From Sediminicola sp. YIK13 (lineage in GTDB: Bacteria > Bacteroidota > Bacteroidia > Flavobacteriales > Flavobacteriaceae): a DNA stretch of 64,000 nt. The stretch spans positions 2,522,501 to 2,586,500 of the forward strand of contig NZ_CP010535.1 of the NCBI RefSeq assembly GCF_001430825.1. Direction: 5' to 3'. A program made the position numbers and the translations under genes. The notes beneath the pieces were generated by a model that saw only the letters and a program-made list of their open reading frames with translations, was not told the origin of the DNA and did no database searches. How positions within the stretch are numbered: position 1 is the first letter of the stretch; every line of letters begins with the position of its first letter. Positions 17,869 through 26,584 of the stretch are shown piece by piece.

Positions 17869-18606
17869 ATGCAAAAAATATTGGCCTACCCCTTCTCAAT
17901 CGTTTACCAGATTTTATTTGGCCTTACCTTGTTGGTATTCCATCCCATCCAATGGTTCGCCTTTAATGTATTTGGATACCCTGCTTTAAAGAGAACTGTC
18001 AGTATTTTAAATTTTTGCCTACTACGATGCTCCAACGTTCTTGGAACCACATATACCTTTAACAACCCGTACGACATCCCAACTGACCGGCCTTTGATCA
18101 TTGTTGCCAACCATCAGAGCATGCATGATATTTCGCCCATCGTTTGGTATATGAGGAAACATCATCCAAAATTTGTGAGCAAACAGGAACTCGGAAAAGG
18201 TATCCCCAGCGTATCCTATAATTTAAGGCATGGGGGATCCGTGCTGATCGACCGAAAGGATAGCAGGCAAGCTTTGACTGAAATTGCAAAACTTGGAAAA
18301 TATATAGAAGCCCATAACCGCAGTGCCGTAATCTTTCCTGAGGGCACAAGAAGTAAAACCGGGCATCCCAAAAAGTTCCAGACCATGGGGCTGAAAATAT
18401 TAATGAAAAATGCCCCTTCGGCTTTGATCGTACCCATAAGCATCAATAATTCTTGGAAAATGTTGCGCTACGGTAAATTCCCTAATGCCTTGGGGAACCA
18501 TATCACGCTAGATGTGCACCAACCTCTCGAAATCAGTGAAGATAAAGATGCGCTCATTGCCAAAGTAGAACAACAGATCACTTCTGGAATAACTTCATTT
18601 GCATGA
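17869..18606 (+). CDS. 1-acyl-sn-glycerol-3-phosphate acyltransferase (PlsC-like)
   Basis: A 245-residue membrane-associated acyltransferase for the second acylation step in phospholipid synthesis. The HX4D catalytic motif is NHQSMHD (H82, D87), and the substrate-binding FPEGTRS motif is near residue 157. An N-terminal hydrophobic segment at about 10-38 anchors it to the inner membrane. Its stop overlaps the start of the HD hydrolase gene (ATGA), indicating coupled translation. Glycerophospholipid specificity is inferred from the family. Confidence 0.92.
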   Translation: MQKILAYPFSIVYQILFGLTLLVFHPIQWFAFNVFGYPALKRTVSILNFCLLRCSNVLGTTYTFNNPYDIPTDRPLIIVANHQSMHDISPIVWYMRKHHPKFVSKQELGKGIPSVSYNLRHGGSVLIDRKDSRQALTEIAKLGKYIEAHNRSAVIFPEGTRSKTGHPKKFQTMGLKILMKNAPSALIVPISINNSWKMLRYGKFPNALGNHITLDVHQPLEISEDKDALIAKVEQQITSGITSFA

Positions 18607-19262
18607 CAGACACCCAAATAGTAGAAGAAACCATTGCCTTTGTCAAGGAAACCCTTAAAGGTGCTGAAGGCGGACATGATTGGTTCCATATTCAACGTGT
18701 ATTTAAAAACACCCTGCTGATAGCAAAGGATGAGCAGGTAAATATCTTAGTGGTTAGCCTTGGGGCCCTATTACATGATATTGCCGACGCAAAATTTCAT
18801 GGTGGTGACGAATCCGTCGGTCCCAAACTCGCCACAGAATTTTTAACCTCCCTTGAAGTTGACCCAGGAGTTATTGACCATGTCGTAAAAATTATTGAAA
18901 ATATATCCTATAAATCCAGTTTAGAACCTGGGAAAGATAAATTTAAATCTCTAGAATTAGCTGTAGTCCAAGATGCCGACCGTTTAGATGCCATTGGCGC
19001 CATAGGTATTGCAAGGGCCTTTAATTACGGTGGCTTTAAAAATAGGGAGCTTTACAACCCGGATATTGCTCCCAACCTAAATATGTCCAAAGAGGAATAC
19101 AAAAAATCCACTGCCCCTACGATCAACCATTTCTACGAAAAGTTGTTGTTGTTAAAAGATAAGATGAACACTGAAAGTGGTAAGAAAATAGCAGCACAAA
19201 GACATCAGGTCATGTTGGATTATTTGGAGCATTTCTTTATGGAATGGAATGGAACCTCTTAA
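18603..19262 (+). CDS. HD domain metal-dependent phosphohydrolase
   Basis: A 219-residue protein with the HD signature: an early histidine in GGHDWFHIQRV, the HD pair in LLHDIADAK and a late aspartate in VQDADRLDAIGAIG. It resembles the YedJ-like group of small stand-alone HD hydrolases, whose substrates are largely unknown (nucleotides or phosphoesters are typical). No membrane or signal segment. It overlaps plsC by four bases and is therefore in the same operon, though this does not prove a lipid role. Confidence 0.9.
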   Translation: MTDTQIVEETIAFVKETLKGAEGGHDWFHIQRVFKNTLLIAKDEQVNILVVSLGALLHDIADAKFHGGDESVGPKLATEFLTSLEVDPGVIDHVVKIIENISYKSSLEPGKDKFKSLELAVVQDADRLDAIGAIGIARAFNYGGFKNRELYNPDIAPNLNMSKEEYKKSTAPTINHFYEKLLLLKDKMNTESGKKIAAQRHQVMLDYLEHFFMEWNGTS

Positions 19263-19314
19263 AGAGCCATATACAACGCTAAAGGAATCCGTGCCTGTTG
19301 TACAAAAACGGGGG

Positions 19315-19342
19315 TTGTAGTTTTCATTTTTTTGTATCTTCA
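19315..19342 (+). promoter_or_regulatory. Candidate promoter of the Gfo/Idh/MocA gene
   Basis: TTG at 19315 and TATCTTCA at 19335-19342 are separated by 17 bases, a loose fit to the Bacteroidota -33/-7 pattern, 25 bases before the start codon. Confidence 0.35.
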
Positions 19343-19367
19343 AACTGAAAACTAGAATCCGACCAAA

Positions 19368-20783
19368 ATGCAAAGAAGAAAATTCATCAAAAATGTGGCG
19401 GCCACCTCGGCGGCCTTTTCTATAGTCCCCAGTTTTGTGCTTGGGAAAAACCATGTTCCACCCAGTGATACCCTTTATGTTTCTGCATTTGGTGTTGGAG
19501 GACGTGGCGGCGGCGTTATACGGGAATTAACAGCAACCGGAAAAGTAAAATTTGTATCGTTCTGCGATGTGGACAAGCGCATGGTCGCCGAAAGTCAGGC
19601 CCTACATCCAAATGCCAAAATGTACAAGGACTTTAGAAAGGTTTACGACAAACATTTAAAAGAAATAGATGCCATTATGGTGGCAACTCCAGACCATAAC
19701 CATGCAACCATTGCATTGCCCTATATGCGTGCCAAAAAACACGCCTATGTAGAAAAACCTCTTGCCCACAATATTTATGAGACCCGTTTAATGACCGAAG
19801 TGGCCAAAGAAAACGGAATTGTCACACAAATGGGAAACCAAGGGGCCTCCAGTGATGGTAGCCGACAGGCCAAAGAATGGATCAAATCAGGTATCATAGG
19901 AAAAATAGAAAAAGTTGATTGTTGGACCAACCGTCCTGTATGGCCACAAGGTGTAAAAATACCTGTTGGCAACGAACAGGTCCCTAAAGAATTGGATTGG
20001 GACCTTTGGCTTGGACCTGCAGCAATGAGGGACTATAACCCCGCCTACCTTCCTTTCAAATGGAGAGGCTGGTGGGATTTTGGAACTGGAGCCCTTGGCG
20101 ATATGGGCTGCCATATCATGGAAACTCCTTTCAGCACCTTGGACTTGGGCTACCCCACGGAAGCGGAGGCAAGTTGCACCACCGTATGGGTAGGGGATTT
20201 TGTTGAAGCAGATTACAGTTCTTCCTGTCCTCCATCTTCCATAGTACGCCTCAAATTCAATACTGAGGAACATGGGGACATTGCCCTAAATTGGTATGAT
20301 GGCGGTCTTAAACCAGATTTACCGGATGAATTAAAGAACGATGAAACCATAGGTGATGGTGGTGGGGGAAGTATCTTTTACGGCACCAAAGGAATTTTGG
20401 TGTGTGATACCTATTCCAGAAATCCAAGATTATTACCTTCAGAGACCATGAAGCTATTTAATGCTCCAGAGCCATATCTTCCTAGGATTACGGGCACACA
20501 CGCCAGCAATTGGGTGGAAGGCTGTATGAACGGAACCGGTACTTCCTCTGATTTTTCAAGGTCAGGACCATTGACGGAAGCTGTGCTTATGGGGAACTTG
20601 GCCATTAAAGCCTACCAATACAAGGAATTCAAGGAAGGCAAGAAAGCAGGTGATTGGGATCCTTTCAACTATCCTGGAAGGCGTAAATTGCTGTGGGATG
20701 GCAAGAACATGAAAGTTACCAATTATGAAAAGGCCAACGAATGGGTGAAGCGCGATTATAGACCAGGTTGGGAACTCAGCTAA
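19368..20783 (+). CDS. Gfo/Idh/MocA family oxidoreductase, Tat-exported
   Basis: A 471-residue NAD(P)-dependent sugar oxidoreductase. It starts MQRRKFIKN followed by a hydrophobic stretch to about residue 27, a twin-arginine signal as in many exported Bacteroidota members with pre-bound cofactor. The Rossmann fold follows (GVGGRGGGVIREL) and the family EKPLAHN motif carries the usual catalytic lysine. The C-terminal half is the GFO_IDH_MocA C domain (DMGCHIMET). Exported members act on sugars such as 3-keto glycosides or on glycoside cleavage; the substrate is unknown here. It may work with the GMC locus at 1.7 kb, but it stands 15 kb away as a single gene. Confidence 0.93.
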   Translation: MQRRKFIKNVAATSAAFSIVPSFVLGKNHVPPSDTLYVSAFGVGGRGGGVIRELTATGKVKFVSFCDVDKRMVAESQALHPNAKMYKDFRKVYDKHLKEIDAIMVATPDHNHATIALPYMRAKKHAYVEKPLAHNIYETRLMTEVAKENGIVTQMGNQGASSDGSRQAKEWIKSGIIGKIEKVDCWTNRPVWPQGVKIPVGNEQVPKELDWDLWLGPAAMRDYNPAYLPFKWRGWWDFGTGALGDMGCHIMETPFSTLDLGYPTEAEASCTTVWVGDFVEADYSSSCPPSSIVRLKFNTEEHGDIALNWYDGGLKPDLPDELKNDETIGDGGGGSIFYGTKGILVCDTYSRNPRLLPSETMKLFNAPEPYLPRITGTHASNWVEGCMNGTGTSSDFSRSGPLTEAVLMGNLAIKAYQYKEFKEGKKAGDWDPFNYPGRRKLLWDGKNMKVTNYEKANEWVKRDYRPGWELS

Positions 20784-20802
20784 TTCTATTTTACATTATA
20801 CG

Positions 20803-20835
20803 GCCCACTTTAACCTTGTTAAGTGGGCTTTTTTT
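20803..20835 (+). terminator. Rho-independent terminator after the Gfo/Idh/MocA gene
   Basis: GCCCACTT pairs with AAGTGGGC around a 10-base loop, followed by seven T residues. Confidence 0.85.
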
Positions 20836-20847
20836 ATGCTTTTAAAA

Positions 20848-21924
20848 TTATTGGAACAACGATAACTGTCCAACTTTATATCTTTCATGAAGCCCAGTAT
20901 TGAGCTTTGGAAACGTTTTATCCTTAAAATATTTGGCCTTTGCCAAATGGACCATGGCGTGAATGTGTTCTGCTATTTTCCCATCGCCCTTTCCTCTAAC
21001 TCCAAACCTGCTATCGTTCAAGGAACCTCCATGGCAGGCCGCAATTTGATGCAGCACCTTTTCTGCCCTATCCGGTAAGGTCTTATGTATCCAATCTGTA
21101 AAAATTTGACCTATGGCCCCATTGAGCCGCACAAGGGTAAAAGCCATGGAAACAGCTCCATGATCTGAGGCCACTTTGGCCAGATCCAGTATTTCATGGC
21201 TGTTGATTCCCGGAATGATGGGTGCCAACATGGCATTGACGGGAATGTTGTTTTCCGATAATATCCGTATGCTTTCCAGTCGTTTTTTAATGGTTGTGGT
21301 TCTCGGTTCCAAAATACGCCTCGTATCTTCTGAAAGGGAGGTGACGGAAATATTGACCCCTATTAAATTATCCTTGGCCAATTCCTTTAAGAGGTCCAAA
21401 TCCCTTAATAGCAGGGCGTTTTTGGTAATGATCCCTACTGGATGTTTGTATTTTAGAAATACCTCCAGACAGGCCCTGGTAATTTTAAATTCCCTTTCCG
21501 CAGGTTGGTAACAATCCGTATTGCCCGAAAGAACAATGGTATCCGCTTTCCAACTTTTAGATTTTATTTTTTCTTCCAATAAACGAGGTGCATCTTTCTT
21601 GATAAGAATCTGCCTTTCAAAATCCAAACCGGCACTATAACCCCAGAATTCATGGGAATTGCGGGCGTAACAATAAATACATCCATGTTCACAGCCTTGG
21701 TAGGGGTTCATGGAATAATGCATCCCAACATCGGGACTTGTCACTTTGTTGACAATGGTTTTGGGAAAAATGGGAAGGTATTTGGTCTTATTCTTATCTG
21801 CCTCTTCCCCATCTAAACGACAGAACTCCAAGAAATCATCTCGCTGTTCGTGAATATCCTTAAGAAACCGATTATGGCTATTATGCTGGGCACCACGCCC
21901 TTTGAGATATTCGTTTGATTTCAA
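20848..21924 (-). CDS. PA0069 family radical SAM protein
   Basis: A 358-residue radical SAM enzyme. The cluster-binding motif CEHGCIYC (C-x3-C-x2-C) is near residue 78, and VGIITKNALLLRDLDLL and ISVTSLSEDTRRILEPR are typical of the PA0069/Rv2578c group, which is related to spore photoproduct lyase. The substrate is unknown. The frame is closed upstream by TAA, and the best start is TTG at 21924 (LKSNEYLKGRGAQ); no in-frame ATG fits. Two inverted repeats sit directly upstream at 21937-21960. The gene follows a 516-residue exported protein on the same strand. Confidence 0.9.
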   Translation of the reverse strand: MKSNEYLKGRGAQHNSHNRFLKDIHEQRDDFLEFCRLDGEEADKNKTKYLPIFPKTIVNKVTSPDVGMHYSMNPYQGCEHGCIYCYARNSHEFWGYSAGLDFERQILIKKDAPRLLEEKIKSKSWKADTIVLSGNTDCYQPAEREFKITRACLEVFLKYKHPVGIITKNALLLRDLDLLKELAKDNLIGVNISVTSLSEDTRRILEPRTTTIKKRLESIRILSENNIPVNAMLAPIIPGINSHEILDLAKVASDHGAVSMAFTLVRLNGAIGQIFTDWIHKTLPDRAEKVLHQIAACHGGSLNDSRFGVRGKGDGKIAEHIHAMVHLAKAKYFKDKTFPKLNTGLHERYKVGQLSLFQ

Positions 21925-21936
21925 AATATGGATTTA

Positions 21937-21960
21937 TTCCAAAAATATGGAATATTTCCA
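21937..21960 (-). promoter_or_regulatory. Overlapping inverted repeats upstream of the radical SAM gene
   Basis: ATTCCA-AAAATA-TGGAAT at 21937-21954 overlaps TGGAA-TAT-TTCCA at 21948-21960. The second 13-mer also occurs, as its reverse complement, at 26540-26552 upstream of hemJ. Either a shared operator or AT-rich coincidence. Confidence 0.4.
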
Positions 21961-21971
21961 ATATTGAAAAT

Positions 21972-23522
21972 TTATTTAAACGTTACTTTTACCAATTGCT
22001 TTTTAGATCCCCTTTTGGCATAAAAGAGCATACTATTATCTTGTTTATTGGTATAGGGCAAAGAAACCATTAATGGAAGTCTGGCGTCCTTATCATCAAT
22101 AAACTTTTCGTAGCTCATATTCCCTTGGGCATCCAATTTGATCATAAATACATTTCTGTTTCTGCTGTATCCCTGTCTAAAGATTATACGCTCGTTGCTC
22201 AACTGTTGTGGGTTCTCGCTGGCAGTACTGATAAAAAAGTAAGTATCGTTGCCCAAGGTGTAGGAACTATATGAAGCGTAGGCCGCATCATTCTGGGTCA
22301 CCTCCGACTTATTGATGTTTCTGGTCCAGATCAAATCTCCCGCTACATTTAGTTTGGCACTTACCATATCATTATAATGGTATCTATCAATGTGCAATCG
22401 GGCACCACTTGCATCCTGTTGGACGCTCTTGGTCACGAAATACTCTTCCGCATTAAAGAGGATATCCTTTTCTTCGGTAACACTAACGTCTTTAAAAATA
22501 AGGTTATTAATCTCTCTTTCTTCCCCTTTCCCAAATTTATCCAGCATAAATTGCTGGGAAAAAGGATGGTATTTTTTCTGGAGGAGCTCCAAGGAATTAG
22601 GATCCATTTCAAAATAGACCAACCCATTATAACGATTGTCCTTTCTATCGGCATAAAAACCTACAAATACCAACTTGTTATCAATGAGTATGGGCTTTAG
22701 AGCTTCTGAAAATTTACCGGGATCATCAAATGTTTGGGTCTTGCCCCCATTTTCATCTATGAGCAATAACTCATACTGAAACTTCCTTTCTGTTGCCGCA
22801 AATCGCTTTTTCTTGTAATACGCTTTCCCTATAAGATATACTTTTTTTAAATCCTTGGAAATCGCGATATCTTCAAAAGCATAATTTTTCTCTTCAATCT
22901 CCGCGGAAAAATCATACTCCATCAACTTGGTCCCAGTGGTATCGAACAAATAGATGTAGTGCTGGTTATCCTTTCGTTTTTTAAAATGGGTGGTAATTGC
23001 AAAGGCCGATTTATCTTCATTGAACAATACCGATGTGGTAAATCCAGAACTAAAATTTCTATTGTAGTAATTCTTGTCCAACGCGTTCTCTACCTCCACC
23101 GATTCAATGGAGAGAATAACATTCTCTTTAAAATTCATCATCGACAAAGGAGAAGAATGAATAACGTATTCATAGGATGCCGTGCCTTGATTATATCTTA
23201 ATAATAGGAGATGTAAATGGCCATTCTTGATATAGCCATCCACATAATCGATATCGGTAATCTTATAGTTAAATTCTGAAACCAATTCCAGATCCTTATT
23301 ATAGTGTTCAATATAGAATCCTTTTGGTCTAAGGATAAGTCCGGTAAAATAAGATCTTACCAAGATTGAACCTCCCTCCCCATCATCCGCAATGGTCAGT
23401 AGATTCGAATATTTGTAACGGTCACTGTACCGTTCCCCAAAATCATAACTAACCGGCATTTTTTGAGCATGGGAAACCGTGGTGGCCACCAACAGAAAGA
23501 ATATAATAAGCTTGGTTTTCAT
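21972..23522 (-). CDS. Exported protein of unknown function (516 residues)
   Basis: A signal peptide ends at about residue 19 (VSHAQ). The mature part is rich in beta-strand patterns with repeated blocks of the form K.L.FVGFYAD.....GLVYFEMD, suggesting a beta-propeller or similar fold, but no catalytic motif is recognised. It should be periplasmic or surface located. It lies 47 bases upstream of the radical SAM gene and 23 bases downstream of the enoyl-CoA hydratase gene on the same strand. The composition is ordinary for the region. No function is assigned. Confidence 0.75.
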   Translation of the reverse strand: MKTKLIIFFLLVATTVSHAQKMPVSYDFGERYSDRYKYSNLLTIADDGEGGSILVRSYFTGLILRPKGFYIEHYNKDLELVSEFNYKITDIDYVDGYIKNGHLHLLLLRYNQGTASYEYVIHSSPLSMMNFKENVILSIESVEVENALDKNYYNRNFSSGFTTSVLFNEDKSAFAITTHFKKRKDNQHYIYLFDTTGTKLMEYDFSAEIEEKNYAFEDIAISKDLKKVYLIGKAYYKKKRFAATERKFQYELLLIDENGGKTQTFDDPGKFSEALKPILIDNKLVFVGFYADRKDNRYNGLVYFEMDPNSLELLQKKYHPFSQQFMLDKFGKGEEREINNLIFKDVSVTEEKDILFNAEEYFVTKSVQQDASGARLHIDRYHYNDMVSAKLNVAGDLIWTRNINKSEVTQNDAAYASYSSYTLGNDTYFFISTASENPQQLSNERIIFRQGYSRNRNVFMIKLDAQGNMSYEKFIDDKDARLPLMVSLPYTNKQDNSMLFYAKRGSKKQLVKVTFK

Positions 23523-23545
23523 AGAAATAGTAGGTTTAAGATTGG

Positions 23546-24328
23546 TTATGACCCGGGGAATTCAGCTTTGCGTTTTTCCAAAAATGCCGAGGTACCTTCT
23601 TTAAAATCAGCGGTACCAAAACATTTTCCAAACGCTTTTATTTCAGCTTTATATCCGTCCACATCATTTTTAAAACCCGCATTTACGGCTTTTATTGCAT
23701 AACCAATGGCCACAGATGAATTATTCGATATCTTGCTTGCCAATTTCTCACATAAGGGCATTAATTCATCTTGGGTGACCACATAATTCACCAAACCATG
23801 GGACAATGCTTTTTGAGCATCCATCATCCCTGCTGTCATAATCATTTCCATGGCAATTCCTTTACCCACTAACTGTGGTAAGCGCTGTGTACCCCCATAA
23901 CCTGGAATCACCCCAAGGGAGACTTCTGGGAGTCCCATTTTGGCATTATCACTTGCCACCCTAAAATGACAGGCCATGGCCAATTCCAAACCACCCCCTA
24001 GCGCAAAGCCGTTCACTGCTGCAATGACAGGGGTAGAAAGGTTTTCTACAAAACTAAAAAGCTGTTCTTGCCCTTTTTCAGACAATTTATGTCCTTTTCT
24101 CTCACTGAAATGTGCAAATTCAGAAATGTCGGCACCGGCAACAAAAGCTTTTTCCCCACTTCCGGTGATGATGATGGCCTTGACGGTCTGGTCCTTATCC
24201 AATGCTTTAAAAGCGTCATGCAGATCTTTTATAGTGGCCTTGTTCAAGGCATTCAATTTTGTTGGCCTATTGATGGTAATAATTGCTCTTGCGTTTTTCT
24301 GTTCTACCAATATGTTCTCGTAACTCAT
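23546..24328 (-). CDS. Enoyl-CoA hydratase/isomerase (crotonase) family
   Basis: A 260-residue crotonase-fold enzyme. The oxyanion-hole segments are GEKAFVAGADISEF and NGFALGGGLELAMACHFRVAS; the two catalytic glutamates are expected in LGGGLELA and in LPEVSLGVIPGYGGTQR, both visible. This supports true hydratase activity on short-chain enoyl-CoA in beta-oxidation or amino acid breakdown, rather than a member lacking the acid/base pair. It is cytoplasmic. A histidine kinase gene lies 77 bases upstream on the same strand with no obvious functional link. Confidence 0.93.
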   Translation of the reverse strand: MSYENILVEQKNARAIITINRPTKLNALNKATIKDLHDAFKALDKDQTVKAIIITGSGEKAFVAGADISEFAHFSERKGHKLSEKGQEQLFSFVENLSTPVIAAVNGFALGGGLELAMACHFRVASDNAKMGLPEVSLGVIPGYGGTQRLPQLVGKGIAMEMIMTAGMMDAQKALSHGLVNYVVTQDELMPLCEKLASKISNNSSVAIGYAIKAVNAGFKNDVDGYKAEIKAFGKCFGTADFKEGTSAFLEKRKAEFPGS

Positions 24329-24405
24329 TGTTCTATTTTTTTATCAGTTGTAATTTATTCAATTGGGGCCCCTACGATAGGTTAGACTCCTTATATAACG
24401 AACTA

Positions 24406-25851
24406 CTATTCTTTAGGGAACCTTACGGTAAATACCGTTCCCTTTCCTTCTTGAGTAGTAAAATCTATGGTCCCTTTGTAAGTTTCCACAATATTCTTTA
24501 CCATCCCCAAACCAAGGCCCATACCGCTCGACTTTGTTGTGAATTTTGGTTCAAATACCTTATCCCTAAACTCATCTCCGATCCCAACTCCATTGTCAGC
24601 AACCATTATTTTTACTTGGGTTCCTTCCGAAGCCACAGAAACCAAAATACGAGGAGATTCCACCGTTGGCACGGCCTGAATGGCGTTCTTAATCAAATTG
24701 GTGATCACCCGTATCAGTTGGGTACGGTCTAGCTTGGCAATTATCTCATCCTCCTCGCAAACAAAATGTATGTAGTCTTCCTGAAATATATCCAACGCCA
24801 ATTTTACAATTTTCACAACATTCAGAGTCTCGTTCTGTTGTGCGGGCATTTCTGCAAAATTGGAAAATGCCGAGGCAATATTACTTAAGGTATCTATCTG
24901 CTGGATTAGGGTTTTGGAATACTCATCTACCTTCTGATCAATGTTGGGGTCTTTAGGGTCAAATTTACGCTCAAAACTCTGGACACTAAGGCGCATGGGT
25001 GTCAAAGGATTTTTTATCTCATGGGCCACTTGTTTGGCCATCTCCCGCCATGCCTGTTCCCGCTCGCTTCGTGCCAATTTCACAGCACTTAGCTCCAACT
25101 CGTCGATCATGGCATTATAAGCTTCTATCAGCTTGCCTATTTCCTGACTGGGATTGTCCACTAAGATTTTCTCATTCCGCTTTTCAAAATTGGTCTGGTT
25201 CAATTTATCGGATACGGTTTGTAAGGACCTCGTAATATACTTGGATATAAAATAAGCGAGTGCGATAGCTATCAACAACATCAATAGATATACCCCTCCC
25301 AAACGCATCAAAAATTCCTTTAATTCCTTGTTGTTAAATGAATTATCCTCAAAGTAGGGCAGATTAAGGATCCCAATCGGTTTAAATTTTGTGTCCGTTA
25401 TATAGGTATAGGACGCCTGGTATTTATCCCCGGCCGTACTCTTCTCCTCTACATAGCGCTCATCGATGCTGGCCGCCAAATTATTCAATACCTCAGCAGA
25501 AAGACAAGTAGAGATGGAGTCCCTTTCGAAAGTGGGTCTTGAGCTCTTTATCAATTGGCCTTCTAGATCATAAATGTTGAAATTCACATTTTGCACATCG
25601 GCAATCTGATATATCTCATCCATAAAGATAAATTCCAAATTCTCGGTAGTAACCGGATAGGTGGTCTTTTGGATGGTATAAACGATACTTTGTTTGATCT
25701 GTTCTTCCTTTCGCTCCAGACGATCTGCATGGTAATCTTTGGATTGTTCTCGGTATTGATAAATAGTTACCCCTGCGATCAATACGGATGCAATGAGCAC
25801 CAATAAGATCATTGTGATAAATATCCGGGATCGTAACGATAGTTTTGTCAA
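24406..25851 (-). CDS. NtrY-like sensor histidine kinase (HAMP, HisKA, HATPase)
   Basis: A membrane kinase of about 481 residues. Two transmembrane helices at about 11-31 and 184-204 flank a periplasmic sensor of 150 residues; a HAMP linker follows. The HisKA motif EMAKQVAHEIKNPLTPM (His near 277) is characteristic of NtrY-type kinases, and the ATPase has NAIQAV, DNGVGIGDE and GLGLGMVKNIVE. No response regulator is adjacent. The start is uncertain: no good ATG exists, the open frame reaches a TTG at 25884, and the TTG at 25851 (LTKLSLRSRIF) best fits the usual short N terminus. hemJ lies upstream. Confidence 0.9.
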   Translation of the reverse strand: MTKLSLRSRIFITMILLVLIASVLIAGVTIYQYREQSKDYHADRLERKEEQIKQSIVYTIQKTTYPVTTENLEFIFMDEIYQIADVQNVNFNIYDLEGQLIKSSRPTFERDSISTCLSAEVLNNLAASIDERYVEEKSTAGDKYQASYTYITDTKFKPIGILNLPYFEDNSFNNKELKEFLMRLGGVYLLMLLIAIALAYFISKYITRSLQTVSDKLNQTNFEKRNEKILVDNPSQEIGKLIEAYNAMIDELELSAVKLARSEREQAWREMAKQVAHEIKNPLTPMRLSVQSFERKFDPKDPNIDQKVDEYSKTLIQQIDTLSNIASAFSNFAEMPAQQNETLNVVKIVKLALDIFQEDYIHFVCEEDEIIAKLDRTQLIRVITNLIKNAIQAVPTVESPRILVSVASEGTQVKIMVADNGVGIGDEFRDKVFEPKFTTKSSGMGLGLGMVKNIVETYKGTIDFTTQEGKGTVFTVRFPKE

Positions 25852-25936
25852 CAAGAATGTCCTATTTTGTGCTAAATATAGCAATTATCAAGCCAAATGG
25901 AGGGTGCCTTATGCAACTGCCCCAAAAAGAGCCATA

Positions 25937-26488
25937 TTAAGCATTCGGGTTTTTCCTGCGGATACTTTTATACAACTTAATTCCTAGCATTAAGAGTACG
26001 CCAAGGGCAATGATGCCCACAACCCCAAAAATCCAATTAAAGGTATTCTTTAGGATGACCAAGAATACCACAGCGAAAAGAATCAAGGTAGCCCCTTCGT
26101 TCCATAGTCGCATAAAATTGGAGGTATAACGAACCTCATCCCGCTGCAATTGTCGGAATATTTGATGGTTTTTTAGATGGTATAGGATCAACAGGAGCAC
26201 AAAACCCAATTTTATATGCATCCAAGGCTGTTGCAGCCATACTGGCATTAAGACCAGCAACCAAATAGCAAAGATGGTTGCCAGGATCGCAGATGGCCAT
26301 GTAATGATGTACCACAGTCTTTTGGTCATAAGTTTCAACTGCTCGGTGAGGATTTCCTTTTCCGGGGAACCCTTCTGTGAGGCCTCAATATGATAGATGA
26401 ACAACCTGGGGATATAGAACAATCCAGCGAACCAGGTGATCACAAAGATGAGATGTAGTGATTTTATATAATTATAATAGTCTTGCAT
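25937..26488 (-). CDS. hemJ: HemJ-like protoporphyrinogen IX oxidase (CopD/UPF0093 type)
   Basis: A 183-residue inner-membrane protein with about five helices. It has the HemJ pattern: an N-terminal helix with H12 (YIKSLHLIF), AGLFYIPRLFIYH, and WMHIKLGF with K93, the histidine and lysine shown to matter in characterised HemJ proteins. Some annotations name this family CopD. HemJ oxidises protoporphyrinogen IX, the step between HemF and HemH, and both of those are in this window while hemG or hemY is not seen. It lies upstream of the NtrY-like kinase. An inverted repeat is 50 bases upstream. Confidence 0.8.
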   Translation of the reverse strand: MQDYYNYIKSLHLIFVITWFAGLFYIPRLFIYHIEASQKGSPEKEILTEQLKLMTKRLWYIITWPSAILATIFAIWLLVLMPVWLQQPWMHIKLGFVLLLILYHLKNHQIFRQLQRDEVRYTSNFMRLWNEGATLILFAVVFLVILKNTFNWIFGVVGIIALGVLLMLGIKLYKSIRRKNPNA

Positions 26489-26537
26489 TTTGTTCTCCTA
26501 TGAGCTCACAAATTTCGGGAATATATATTCAGTAACA

Positions 26538-26554
26538 AATGGAAATATTCCATT
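26538..26554 (-). promoter_or_regulatory. Inverted repeat upstream of hemJ
   Basis: AATGGAA-ATA-TTCCATT is a perfect 7-3-7 inverted repeat 50 bases before the hemJ start. Its core 13-mer equals the reverse complement of the one upstream of the radical SAM gene at 21948-21960. Confidence 0.4.
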
Positions 26555-26584
26555 GGGTGTTGAACAACTATCCATTTCCAAACC

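Noticed and set aside
24362-24373. GGGGCCCC palindrome near the enoyl-CoA hydratase
   Set aside because: Only 8 bp and isolated; not distinguishable from chance.
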